From Chlamydiota bacterium (lineage in GTDB: Bacteria; Chlamydiota; Chlamydiia; Chlamydiales; JAJFMK01), in NCBI GenBank assembly GCA_021772215.1, contig JAJFMK010000227.1, positions 1-5,242 on the forward strand: 5,242 bases of DNA, given 5' to 3'. The notes under the pieces are model-generated. The model made no database searches. It saw only the letters and a list, made by a program, of their open reading frames with translations, and was not told where the DNA came from. Shown here in pieces: positions 1-5,242 of this stretch; position 1 is the first letter of the stretch, and each line of letters begins with the position of its first letter. A program made the translations under genes and the position numbers.

Positions 1-82
1 CAACGCTAAACCCCTCCTTGGGGCTATAGACAGCAACTCCGTTTAGGGGACCTGAACTGAAGTAGGCTGCATCGACACTCAT
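1..82 (-). CDS. 5' end of an unidentified gene, cut by the window edge
   Basis: On the minus strand an ATG at 82-80 overlaps the TGA stop (81-79) of the adenosyltransferase gene in an ATGA arrangement typical of translationally coupled operon genes. The frame stays open for 27 codons to the window edge and gives a protein-like N-terminus beginning MSVDAAYFSSGPLNG. I recognise no family in so few residues. There is no strong Shine-Dalgarno sequence before this ATG, which fits re-initiation by ribosomes finishing the upstream gene. Against this start, a perfect AAGGAGG at 19-13 lies inside the frame, so the true start could be further left, beyond the edge. The overlap and open frame are seen directly; that it is a real gene is inferred. 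Confidence 0.5.
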   Translation of the reverse strand, partial: MSVDAAYFSSGPLNGVAVYSPKEGFSV

Positions 83-660
83 GTGACGCTTTGTGACTTC
101 TTGCGCGGTTTCCAGGGGGTTTCGGGGGAGTGGGTAATGCGATTTACAAGTCTTGCGACGACGAAGAGGTAGTCGGAGAGGCGGTTTAGGTAGATGAGTG
201 CGGAGGGGCTGATATTTTCGCTTTCGATAAGAGGGGCTACACGCCGTTCGGCGCGGCGGCAGATGGAGCGGGCCAGGTGGAGCGAGGCGCCGCCGGGATC
301 GCCGCCGGGGAGGATGAAGTGGCGAAGTTGGGGAAGGCGTTTTTCCATCTTATCGATCCACTTTTCGAGCTGGGTCACATGTTCATCAAAGATGATCCCC
401 TCTTGGATATTGCCGTCGACATGGGCAGAGGCGATGTGGGCGCCTAGCTCGAAGAGCTCCTTTTGAATCTCGATCAGCTGCTCTTTAATCGGATCGAGCG
501 CCTCTTCGAGGGAAAATTGACAGAGGGCGAGGCCGAGAGCGCTGTTGCACTCATCTACGGCTCCAATTGTTTCGATGAGAGGATCTTGCTTTGATACAGT
601 ATCGCCTCCGAAGAGCGAAGTGCTCCCCTTATCTCCTGTTTTTGTATAAATCTTAATCAT
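79..660 (-). CDS. PduO-type ATP:cob(I)alamin adenosyltransferase
   Basis: This cytoplasmic enzyme would transfer the adenosyl group of ATP to cob(I)alamin, making adenosylcobalamin, the cofactor of B12-dependent mutases, dehydratases and class II ribonucleotide reductases. The 193-residue length is normal for the PduO/MMAB family (trimeric, all-helical). The hallmark N-terminal ATP-binding segment TKTGDKGSTSLFGG is at residues 6-19, VDECNSALG at 35-43, FILPGG at 115-120, the arginine-rich RSICRRAERRV at 131-141, and NRLSDYLFVVAR at 159-170. These are the family's active-site blocks and all look intact. The C-terminus is a short basic tail (WKPRKK). The ATG at 660-658 overlaps the end of the TPR gene by 8 bp, and its stop overlaps the next frame by 4 bp, so it is the middle gene of a coupled operon. 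No corrinoid biosynthesis gene is visible nearby, so salvage of imported B12 is possible but is inference. Family names in use include pduO, cobO-like and MMAB; I leave the symbol empty because no B12 context fixes it. Confidence 0.95.
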   Translation of the reverse strand: MIKIYTKTGDKGSTSLFGGDTVSKQDPLIETIGAVDECNSALGLALCQFSLEEALDPIKEQLIEIQKELFELGAHIASAHVDGNIQEGIIFDEHVTQLEKWIDKMEKRLPQLRHFILPGGDPGGASLHLARSICRRAERRVAPLIESENISPSALIYLNRLSDYLFVVARLVNRITHSPETPWKPRKKSQSVT

Positions 661-2176
661 TAACTAGACTCGTTAGTAGGGCTGCTTTAAGTTCACGAAG
701 CGCTCTGGGGTGATGGCCCGCCGCTTCAGTAAGTTTAGAAGCTATCCTATAATGGTGCCACGCTTTTGGCAAGTCCAAACGTTCGGTATAGAGTGCAGCG
801 AGGTAGTACTCCGTTGTCGGATCCTCTTTGTCGAGCTCATGGGCACGCATTAAAGCCTCAAGCGCTTCATGGTAGCGATGGAGCTGGAGGTGCGTAACAG
901 CGAGGTGAAACCAGCCGCTGGCAAACTGTGGGAAGCGCTCCAAAGATTCTTCGATCTCTGCGCGTTTTTTCTCGATTGAGGCGCGATCTTTATCGACTGA
1001 CGTGAAGATAGCTAGGATCGCCTCCTCATCGCAGAGGCCTTCTAAATACTCTTGCGCCAGCTTTGAGCGCACCACCTGATGATCGGGAGTAAAATCTTTA
1101 ATTTGTTCAAGGAGTTCCTTGCCCTTATCGGTTTCGTCTAAGAAGAGGTAGTTGTAGGCTAAAAACTCTGTTAGTAGAGGATCGCCTGGCATGGTCTTTA
1201 GAGCTTGGAGGTAGGTCTCGACGGCTTTTTCAAAGTTTTTGTTGGACCAAAAGAGAGCAGCCTGGTTCATGTAGGCCATGCCGACTACCTCCTTCATCTG
1301 CCGCATCTCCAGCGCTTTGGTGTTGAGGCTTAAGTAGTGCTCATCGGGGATGTCGATGCCGCGGGCGGTGGTCTCGATATTGATCACCTGCGTTTCGTCC
1401 TCATAGCGCACAAAGATGTGACCCGGAGGGGTGACAATCTTTAAGGGGAGTCCTAGGCGCTGGCTCAAGCAGAGGTAGAGGATCGAGACGCCGAGGCATA
1501 CGCCGCGGCGCGAATCGATGACAGAGGGGATGAAAGTGTAGAGATCGATATCTTCAGTGAAGGAGGAGAGCGGAGGAAAGCGGTAGTGCATCTCATCGAA
1601 GATAAATTGACTCAAGGCGTCGATAATTTGACGAGGGGTTGGATTTTTGGGAAGCCTCGCCTGCACCTGGATCGCCATCAGGTCGAAGAGCGCCTCATAG
1701 GTGCGGGTCATCTGTAGGTCATCGCCGCTTTGGCTCAAGAGAAGTGCACGGGCTAGATCGATCTCTTCGGTGGGAAGGGGGAGATATTCCGCTTCGGTTT
1801 GGCAGCTGTGGCCCCTTAACGTGCGGTTTTTGAGTCCCTTGCCCAGCTCTTCGATGGTGAGCAGGTCGCTCTTTGCTAAAAGTGGGCAGCTGTTGCCGGG
1901 CGGCTTGTTAACGAGGTGAATCAGCTCCTCAACGAGCTCGGGGGAGAGTGTCGGCAGGTCGAGGTTTTGTGGGCTCTCATGGGTTAAAAGTGACCACGCC
2001 TCTCTCAGCGCACGGCGGCCCTCGGGCGTCTCCTCAAAAAGACGATAGAAGGCGAAGTGCTCTTTCACACTTTTAGGGTCTAAGCTCATAAAGAGAGCGC
2101 GGCGGTTTGCGTCGGAGATCTCTTTAGCAAAAAGGGTTGAAGAGAGAATAAGAAGGAAGGTAATGTGACGCAGCAT
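653..2176 (-). CDS. Exported transglutaminase-like domain protein with C-terminal TPR repeats
   Basis: This 507-residue protein of unknown role is probably periplasmic. Residues 1-17 form a short Sec-type signal: basic R3, a hydrophobic run FLLILSSTLFA, and likely cleavage after A17. There is no lipobox cysteine. Residues 155-275 or so resemble the transglutaminase-like/SirB1-type fold: DSRRGVCLGVSILYL at 221-235, RLGLP at 240-244, PGHIFVRY at 251-258 and INIETTARG at 265-273. C227, H253 and E268 stand where the Cys-His-Asp triad of transglutaminase-like proteases would be, so activity is possible. Helical TPR-like repeats follow at about 301-334, 335-368, 418-451 and 453-486, suggesting a protein-binding scaffold. 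The start is supported by the signal peptide; it lies 41 bp from the divergent prs start. Its stop (TAA, 655-653) overlaps the adenosyltransferase start. The fold assignment is fairly confident, but the substrate is unknown and no gene name applies. Confidence 0.85.
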   Translation of the reverse strand: MLRHITFLLILSSTLFAKEISDANRRALFMSLDPKSVKEHFAFYRLFEETPEGRRALREAWSLLTHESPQNLDLPTLSPELVEELIHLVNKPPGNSCPLLAKSDLLTIEELGKGLKNRTLRGHSCQTEAEYLPLPTEEIDLARALLLSQSGDDLQMTRTYEALFDLMAIQVQARLPKNPTPRQIIDALSQFIFDEMHYRFPPLSSFTEDIDLYTFIPSVIDSRRGVCLGVSILYLCLSQRLGLPLKIVTPPGHIFVRYEDETQVINIETTARGIDIPDEHYLSLNTKALEMRQMKEVVGMAYMNQAALFWSNKNFEKAVETYLQALKTMPGDPLLTEFLAYNYLFLDETDKGKELLEQIKDFTPDHQVVRSKLAQEYLEGLCDEEAILAIFTSVDKDRASIEKKRAEIEESLERFPQFASGWFHLAVTHLQLHRYHEALEALMRAHELDKEDPTTEYYLAALYTERLDLPKAWHHYRIASKLTEAAGHHPRALRELKAALLTSLVND

Positions 2177-2204
2177 TGACTAGAATATAAAGAGTGTTCA
2201 AAAT
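2176..2204 (+). promoter_or_regulatory. Candidate promoter for prs
   Basis: On the plus strand TTGACT (2176-2181, 5 of 6 matches) is followed after 17 nt by CAAAAT (2199-2204, 4 of 6 matches). This would start RNA near 2211 and leave a leader of only about 7 nt. An alternative -10 is TAGAAT (2181-2186, 5 of 6 matches), which gives a leader near 25 nt but lacks a recognisable -35. Either choice overlaps the candidate leftward promoter, so the two directions may compete for polymerase. Only a weak GAAG (2210-2213) precedes the prs ATG as a ribosome-binding site. Confidence 0.35.
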
Positions 2205-2212
2205 TTAGTGAA
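2184..2212 (-). promoter_or_regulatory. Candidate promoter for the leftward operon
   Basis: Read on the minus strand, a -35-like TTCACT (2212-2207, 4 of 6 matches to TTGACA) is followed after 17 nt by TATATT (2189-2184, 5 of 6 matches to TATAAT). The predicted start of transcription would fall at about 2177, directly next to the ATG at 2176, so the message would have almost no leader. The match is by eye in an AT-rich gap and could be chance; the signal-peptide start of the gene makes a much later ATG unlikely. Confidence 0.4.
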
Positions 2213-2217
2213 GAACC

Positions 2218-3120
2218 ATGTCTATTATTTTTTCCGGCTCAGCCGCTCTTACTCTTTCTGCGAAAGTATCAAAACATTCTGGGATACCTCTTGGTCAAGT
2301 GGAAATTAAAAAATTCCCGGATAAAGAGATCAATATTCGTGTGAGGGAGGAGGTGCGCGGGCAGGAGGTTGTAGTGATTCAAAACTGCACCGGCTGTCCT
2401 AATAGCTATCTTATGGAGCTCTTTTTGCTCATCGACGCCCTCAAACGGGCCGGGGCGCGCTCAATATTGACTGTTCTTCCCTATTTTCCCTACTGCAGAC
2501 AGGACCGCGTCGCTTATTCAGGTCAGCCGATCTCGGCGCGTCTCGTCGCGTCGCTTCTCGAAAGAGCAGGGGCATCGAAGATGATCTCGGTCGACCTCCA
2601 CAAAGGGCAGCTGGAGGGCTTTTTTGATCGCCCCTTTCTGCAGCTTATTGGACGAAAGCTGCTGATTGAGACGTTGAAAAAGCACCCATTTGAAAAGCCG
2701 CTTTTTGTGGCGCCAGACGTAGGTAGCATCAAGATTGCGAGAGCCTATGCCAAAGATTTTGGCACCGATTTCGCAGTTATCGATAAGCATCGCCACCATA
2801 CCGGAGAAATTGAGATGCGCCCTATAGGGGAGTTTAATGGCGCCGAGGTGATCTTAGTGGATGATGTCTGCTCAACGGGGAGCACTCTTGTCCAGGCAGC
2901 CATACTTTGTGAAAAAAAAGGCGCTAAGAAGATTACGGCTGCCGTTACTCACGCACTTCTTGTTGATGACGCCGAGGATCAAATTTTAACTAGCCCCATT
3001 GAGACCTTCTACTATACAGATACCGTCCCTGTGAAAGAGGAGTTGAACCTTCACGATAAATTTATATCCGTTGATATAGCCCCTCTCATTGCCGAAGGAA
3101 TCGCCGCAATGGTGTCATAA
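2218..3120 (+). CDS. prs: Ribose-phosphate pyrophosphokinase (PRPP synthetase)
   Basis: Transfers pyrophosphate from ATP to ribose 5-phosphate, giving PRPP for purine, pyrimidine, NAD, histidine and tryptophan synthesis; a cytoplasmic, Mg-dependent oligomer. The 300 residues are slightly shorter than the usual 310-320. Visible motifs: FPDKE at 33-37, matching the adenine-contacting F-x-D-G-E except that Gly is Lys; RQDR at 94-97; DLHKGQLEGFF at 126-136 with the metal-binding-loop histidine H128; K190 and R192 in DKHR, equivalent to the catalytic Lys and Arg of the flexible loop; and the PRPP/ribose-phosphate loop VDDVCSTGST at 214-223. That last loop differs from the DDMIDTAGT of classical bacterial enzymes and is closer to archaeal-type S-T-G-G-T loops. 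The ATG at 2218 fits the family N-terminus (FSGSAALTLS). The Shine-Dalgarno is weak. It is the first gene rightward of the divergent gap and is followed by a terminator-like hairpin. Function is confident; the subclass is inference. Confidence 0.95.
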   Translation: MSIIFSGSAALTLSAKVSKHSGIPLGQVEIKKFPDKEINIRVREEVRGQEVVVIQNCTGCPNSYLMELFLLIDALKRAGARSILTVLPYFPYCRQDRVAYSGQPISARLVASLLERAGASKMISVDLHKGQLEGFFDRPFLQLIGRKLLIETLKKHPFEKPLFVAPDVGSIKIARAYAKDFGTDFAVIDKHRHHTGEIEMRPIGEFNGAEVILVDDVCSTGSTLVQAAILCEKKGAKKITAAVTHALLVDDAEDQILTSPIETFYYTDTVPVKEELNLHDKFISVDIAPLIAEGIAAMVS

Positions 3121-3134
3121 TTATCTAGAAATTA

Positions 3135-3167
3135 ATGGGCCGATCCTTCATCATGGCTCATATTTTT
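3135..3167 (+). terminator. Possible weak Rho-independent terminator after prs
   Basis: An 8-bp imperfect stem pairs 3135-3142 (ATGGGCCG) with 3154-3161 (TGGCTCAT), including two G-T (G-U in RNA) pairs, around an 11-nt loop. One base later comes TTTTT at 3163-3167. The geometry is that of an intrinsic terminator, but the stem is modest and the T-run short, so it may only attenuate readthrough from prs into the next gene. It begins 14 bp after the prs stop. Confidence 0.42.
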
Positions 3168-3176
3168 GTAGAAATT

Positions 3177-3182
3177 AGGAAG
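3177..3182 (+). promoter_or_regulatory. Ribosome-binding site for the GT-B-like gene
   Basis: AGGAAG lies 8 nt before the ATG at 3191, a near-ideal Shine-Dalgarno position. It fixes the start of the downstream gene at 3191 and contrasts with the weak site in front of prs. Confidence 0.7.
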
Positions 3183-3190
3183 CTTTTATT

Positions 3191-4276
3191 ATGCCTGTGA
3201 CTCCTGACACGCCACCGCCTGCCTATGAAATACAGGTTGAACAGCGCTACACAGAACCTCTATTTTTTCTCTGTGGTGTAGGGGAAGCAAACGCCCTATT
3301 TCCTGTGATGCTCAAGCTTAAAGAGCGAGGAGTAGATTTCCGCGTTCTTTTGGCCTCGACAGCAACTCACCTCGTCTCTCCTGGCCTCTTTCCTGGACGG
3401 GTTCATACAATCGATCCGACAAAAGTTAATCTCATCTTGGGTAAAGAGGGGCCTCAGCTGGCGCTGCAGCTTCAGACCTTAAATGAAATTCGCGAGCGCT
3501 TCTTGCCGAAGATGATCATAACCGGAACATCCAACCTCGCAGAGGAGCAGATACTCGAAATCTTTCCCGATGTGAAGAAGATCGCCTATGCGGAGAAATT
3601 TACCTACGAGGCAGATAGCGAAGAGTTCGATTTAGTTAAACGCATCGCCAAACTGGCAACCCGTTCGATTGCAGCTACCAACTTGACCAAGAGCGCTCTT
3701 TTAGATTCTGAAGAATCCTTAAATATCGATGTTATGGGTCAGCCGGCAATCGAAGCGTGGCTAGAACAGATGGCGCAGATTAAGAGCGCCCCCATTCGCC
3801 AGGCGATGATTCGTTTGGCGCTAAAGTTAGAAAACCCCGAAGAGCCGATTGTCTCAATTGTTTTGGGAAGCTCAGACCCACCGGAGGTTTTAGAGCTCTT
3901 TTTAGCCATGGAGAAGACCCTAAAAGAGAAAGGGTACAATGTGAACATGCAGCCCCACCCAAAAATTGGTCAACCCAAAGTGCCTTTTTACGAGGCGGCT
4001 GCAGTCTCCGACTATATAATCTCCTTTAATTCGACCGCCGGCTTTCTCTCCCTCTTTTTACATAAAAAGGTAATATTCGCGGTGCCCGAAGGGGTCAAGT
4101 ATACCAATTTTGCGATCGAACAGGGTTTTGGCCCCAAAATTTCAACTGGCAAAGAGCTGCTCTCTGCAATTCGCATGATGGAGCTTCGCCCTACGGATGA
4201 CCTTCAGCAAAAGTTGGGGATGCCGCACAAGAGCAGTGAGGCGATTGCCACGCTTATTGAAGAGGAGCTAAAGTGA
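3191..4276 (+). CDS. Unassigned protein resembling GT-B glycosyltransferases/epimerases
   Basis: A 361-residue soluble protein without signal peptide or membrane segment. I do not recognise a named family. The N-terminal half begins a Rossmann-like unit, LFFLCGVGEANALFPVML at about 24-41, then RVLLASTA at 51-58, which resembles the first strand and glycine loop of LpxB- or UDP-GlcNAc-2-epimerase-like GT-B proteins. VMGQPAIEAW at 181-190 recalls the G-x-P segment between the two domains. The C-terminal half has IVSIVLGSSDPPE (220-232), NMQPHPK (252-258) and SDYIISFNSTAGFLSLFLHK (273-292), like the sugar-nucleotide-binding side of GT-B enzymes, where an N/S-S/T-T motif and a P-H-P motif are common. 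The donor and acceptor cannot be told. The ATG is supported by AGGAAG 8 nt upstream. Its TGA overlaps the GTG of the glycyl-tRNA synthetase, so the two are probably co-translated. Fold assignment is moderate; enzymatic function is inference. Confidence 0.75.
   Translation: MPVTPDTPPPAYEIQVEQRYTEPLFFLCGVGEANALFPVMLKLKERGVDFRVLLASTATHLVSPGLFPGRVHTIDPTKVNLILGKEGPQLALQLQTLNEIRERFLPKMIITGTSNLAEEQILEIFPDVKKIAYAEKFTYEADSEEFDLVKRIAKLATRSIAATNLTKSALLDSEESLNIDVMGQPAIEAWLEQMAQIKSAPIRQAMIRLALKLENPEEPIVSIVLGSSDPPEVLELFLAMEKTLKEKGYNVNMQPHPKIGQPKVPFYEAAAVSDYIISFNSTAGFLSLFLHKKVIFAVPEGVKYTNFAIEQGFGPKISTGKELLSAIRMMELRPTDDLQQKLGMPHKSSEAIATLIEEELK
4261..4267 (+). promoter_or_regulatory. Ribosome-binding site deciding the GTG start of glyS
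   Basis: AGAGGAG sits inside the last codons of the preceding gene, 5 nt before the GTG at 4273. No in-frame ATG near the family's expected N-terminus competes with it, so it supports GTG as the initiation codon. Confidence 0.7.
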
Positions 4277-5242
4277 AGAAAGAAGATCTGTTGAAAAAGG
4301 TTGTCGCTCTCAGTAAGAGGCGCGGCTTTGTCTATCCGGGCTCCGACATCTATGGCGGCTTTGCTAACACATACAGCTTTGGACCCAACGGAACGCTTCT
4401 GAAAAACAACCTGCGCAATCTCTGGTGGCAGATTTTCGTGAGACAAAGAGAGGATGTGGTTCCGCTCGATGGGCCGATTCTTCTCCACCCAAGAACGTGG
4501 GAGGCGTCGGGACATGTGGCCGGCTTTAATGACGCTCTTGTAGACTGTAAAGAGTGTAAGGCGCGTCTTCGCGCTGACCATCTCCTTGAAGAGGCGTTAG
4601 GAATTGAGGTGGAGGGGCTCCCTCTTGAGGAGATCAACCGCCTCATTACAGATAGAGAGGTAGTCTGTCCCTCCTGCGGTAAAAAGAACTGGACCGAAGC
4701 GCGCCTTTTTAACCTGATGTTCTCAACGAAATTAAGTAAAACAGGCGAGGAGAACTCGATTGCCTACCTAAGGCCCGAAACGGCGCAGGCGATCTTTTTA
4801 GATTATAAGAACATCATCGATACCATGCGTGTGCGCGTGCCCTTCGGTGTGGCGCAGATCGGCAAGGCATTTCGTAATGAAATCACTCCGGGGAACTTCA
4901 TCTTCCGCGTGATTGAGTTTGAGCAGATGGAGATCGAATATTTTATCCATCCAAGCGAATGGAATCAGCACTTCGACAGCTGGCTTGAGGATATGATGTC
5001 CTGGTGCGATAAAATTGGTCTTAACCGTGACCATTTAACGATCTATGAGCACCCCAAAGACAAGCTCTCTCACTACTCCGACCGCACCGCAGATATTCTC
5101 TATGATTTCCCCTTTGGCAAGAGCGAACTCTATGGCCTCGCCTACCGCTCCGATTTCGACTTGCGCTCCCATTCCGAATGGGCAAAGGCAAAACTTGAAT
5201 ATCTAGATCCAAAGACGCAAGAGCGCTATATTCCGCATGTGA
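4273..5242 (+). CDS. glyS: Glycyl-tRNA synthetase, alpha2 (single-chain) type, 3' end missing
   Basis: Charges tRNA-Gly with glycine using ATP; a cytoplasmic class II enzyme. Translation from GTG at 4273 gives 323 codons plus one base, with no stop before the window edge, out of roughly 450-500 residues usual for this type. Visible: LSKRRGFVYPGSDIYGG (14-30), the TWEASGHVAGFNDALVDC region (75-92), a four-cysteine zinc-ribbon-like pair C92/C95 and C132/C135, LRPETAQAIF (166-175), class II motif 2 FRNEITPGNFIFR (200-212) followed by EFEQMEIEYF (215-224), SHYS (267-270), and a RSDFDLRSHSE stretch (292-302). Motif 3 and the anticodon-binding domain lie beyond the edge. The GTG overlaps the previous TGA by 4 bp, suggesting coupling to the GT-B-like gene. 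This is the eukaryote-like/alpha2 GlyRS, not the GlyQ/GlyS two-subunit enzyme. No damage is seen in the covered part. Confidence 0.95.
   Translation, partial: MKKEDLLKKVVALSKRRGFVYPGSDIYGGFANTYSFGPNGTLLKNNLRNLWWQIFVRQREDVVPLDGPILLHPRTWEASGHVAGFNDALVDCKECKARLRADHLLEEALGIEVEGLPLEEINRLITDREVVCPSCGKKNWTEARLFNLMFSTKLSKTGEENSIAYLRPETAQAIFLDYKNIIDTMRVRVPFGVAQIGKAFRNEITPGNFIFRVIEFEQMEIEYFIHPSEWNQHFDSWLEDMMSWCDKIGLNRDHLTIYEHPKDKLSHYSDRTADILYDFPFGKSELYGLAYRSDFDLRSHSEWAKAKLEYLDPKTQERYIPHV

Noticed and set aside
9..24. CCCC-loop-GGGG hairpin as a terminator for the leftward operon
   Set aside because: The stem core is only 4 GC pairs plus two weak flanking pairs, only three T's border it on the minus strand, and it lies within an open frame.
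194..466. Open plus-strand frame of 90 codons opposite the adenosyltransferase gene
   Set aside because: It lies fully antisense to a gene with strong family motifs, and its product is rich in Arg, Ser and Trp with no recognisable domain; it is a shadow frame.
1639..1919. Two overlapping short plus-strand frames inside the TPR gene
   Set aside because: They are antisense to the transglutaminase-like coding region, have low-complexity Arg/Ser/Gly-rich products, and lack support for their starts.
2177..2217. Cobalamin riboswitch ahead of the operon containing the adenosyltransferase
   Set aside because: The gap is only 41 bp, far too short for the roughly 200-nt B12 aptamer, and no B12-box-like sequence is seen.
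4204..4646. Minus-strand frames of 98 and 125 codons opposite the start of glyS
   Set aside because: They are antisense to the conserved GlyRS N-terminal domain and the end of the preceding gene; their products look random.
5240..5242. TGA at the right edge as a possible stop of glyS
   Set aside because: It is out of frame: the last full codon is GTG at 5239-5241, and the enzyme is still missing motif 3 and the anticodon-binding domain.

Overview
The window looks like an ordinary stretch of bacterial chromosome with dense coding. Two transcription units diverge from a 41-bp gap at 2177-2217. Base composition is close to balanced by eye. I see no mobile element, CRISPR array, tRNA or rRNA, and no sign of recent gene transfer.

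Leftward unit (minus strand, 2176 down to 1). First comes an exported protein with a transglutaminase-like domain followed by TPR repeats. Next is a PduO-type ATP:cob(I)alamin adenosyltransferase, whose start overlaps the previous stop by 8 bp. A third reading frame then opens with an ATGA overlap at 79-82 and runs off the left edge. The tight overlaps suggest one translationally coupled operon.

Rightward unit (plus strand, 2218 to the right edge). Ribose-phosphate pyrophosphokinase (prs) comes first. A 70-bp gap follows, containing a terminator-like hairpin and a good Shine-Dalgarno sequence. Then comes an unassigned protein resembling GT-B glycosyltransferases/epimerases. It overlaps by GTGA with a class II glycyl-tRNA synthetase of the single-polypeptide alpha2 type, which is cut off by the right edge after 323 codons. 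That gene starts with GTG, so an ATG-only reading would miss it.

Organism: Bacteria, probably Gram-negative given the N-terminal Sec signal on the TPR protein. A chlamydia-related or other PVC-group bacterium is my best guess from the overall flavour of the proteins, but this is a low-confidence impression. The alpha2-type GlyRS argues against Chlamydiaceae proper, which to my knowledge carry a fused GlyQS chain, and against enterobacteria, which use GlyQ/GlyS.

The genes do not form one pathway. They cover cofactor adenosylation, PRPP supply and tRNA charging, plus two proteins of unknown role: the exported transglutaminase-like/TPR protein and the GT-B-like protein. I did not find a clear new system. 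The best candidates for a second look are those two unassigned proteins, the very compact divergent promoter gap, and the PRPP-synthase loop, which is unlike the usual bacterial one.
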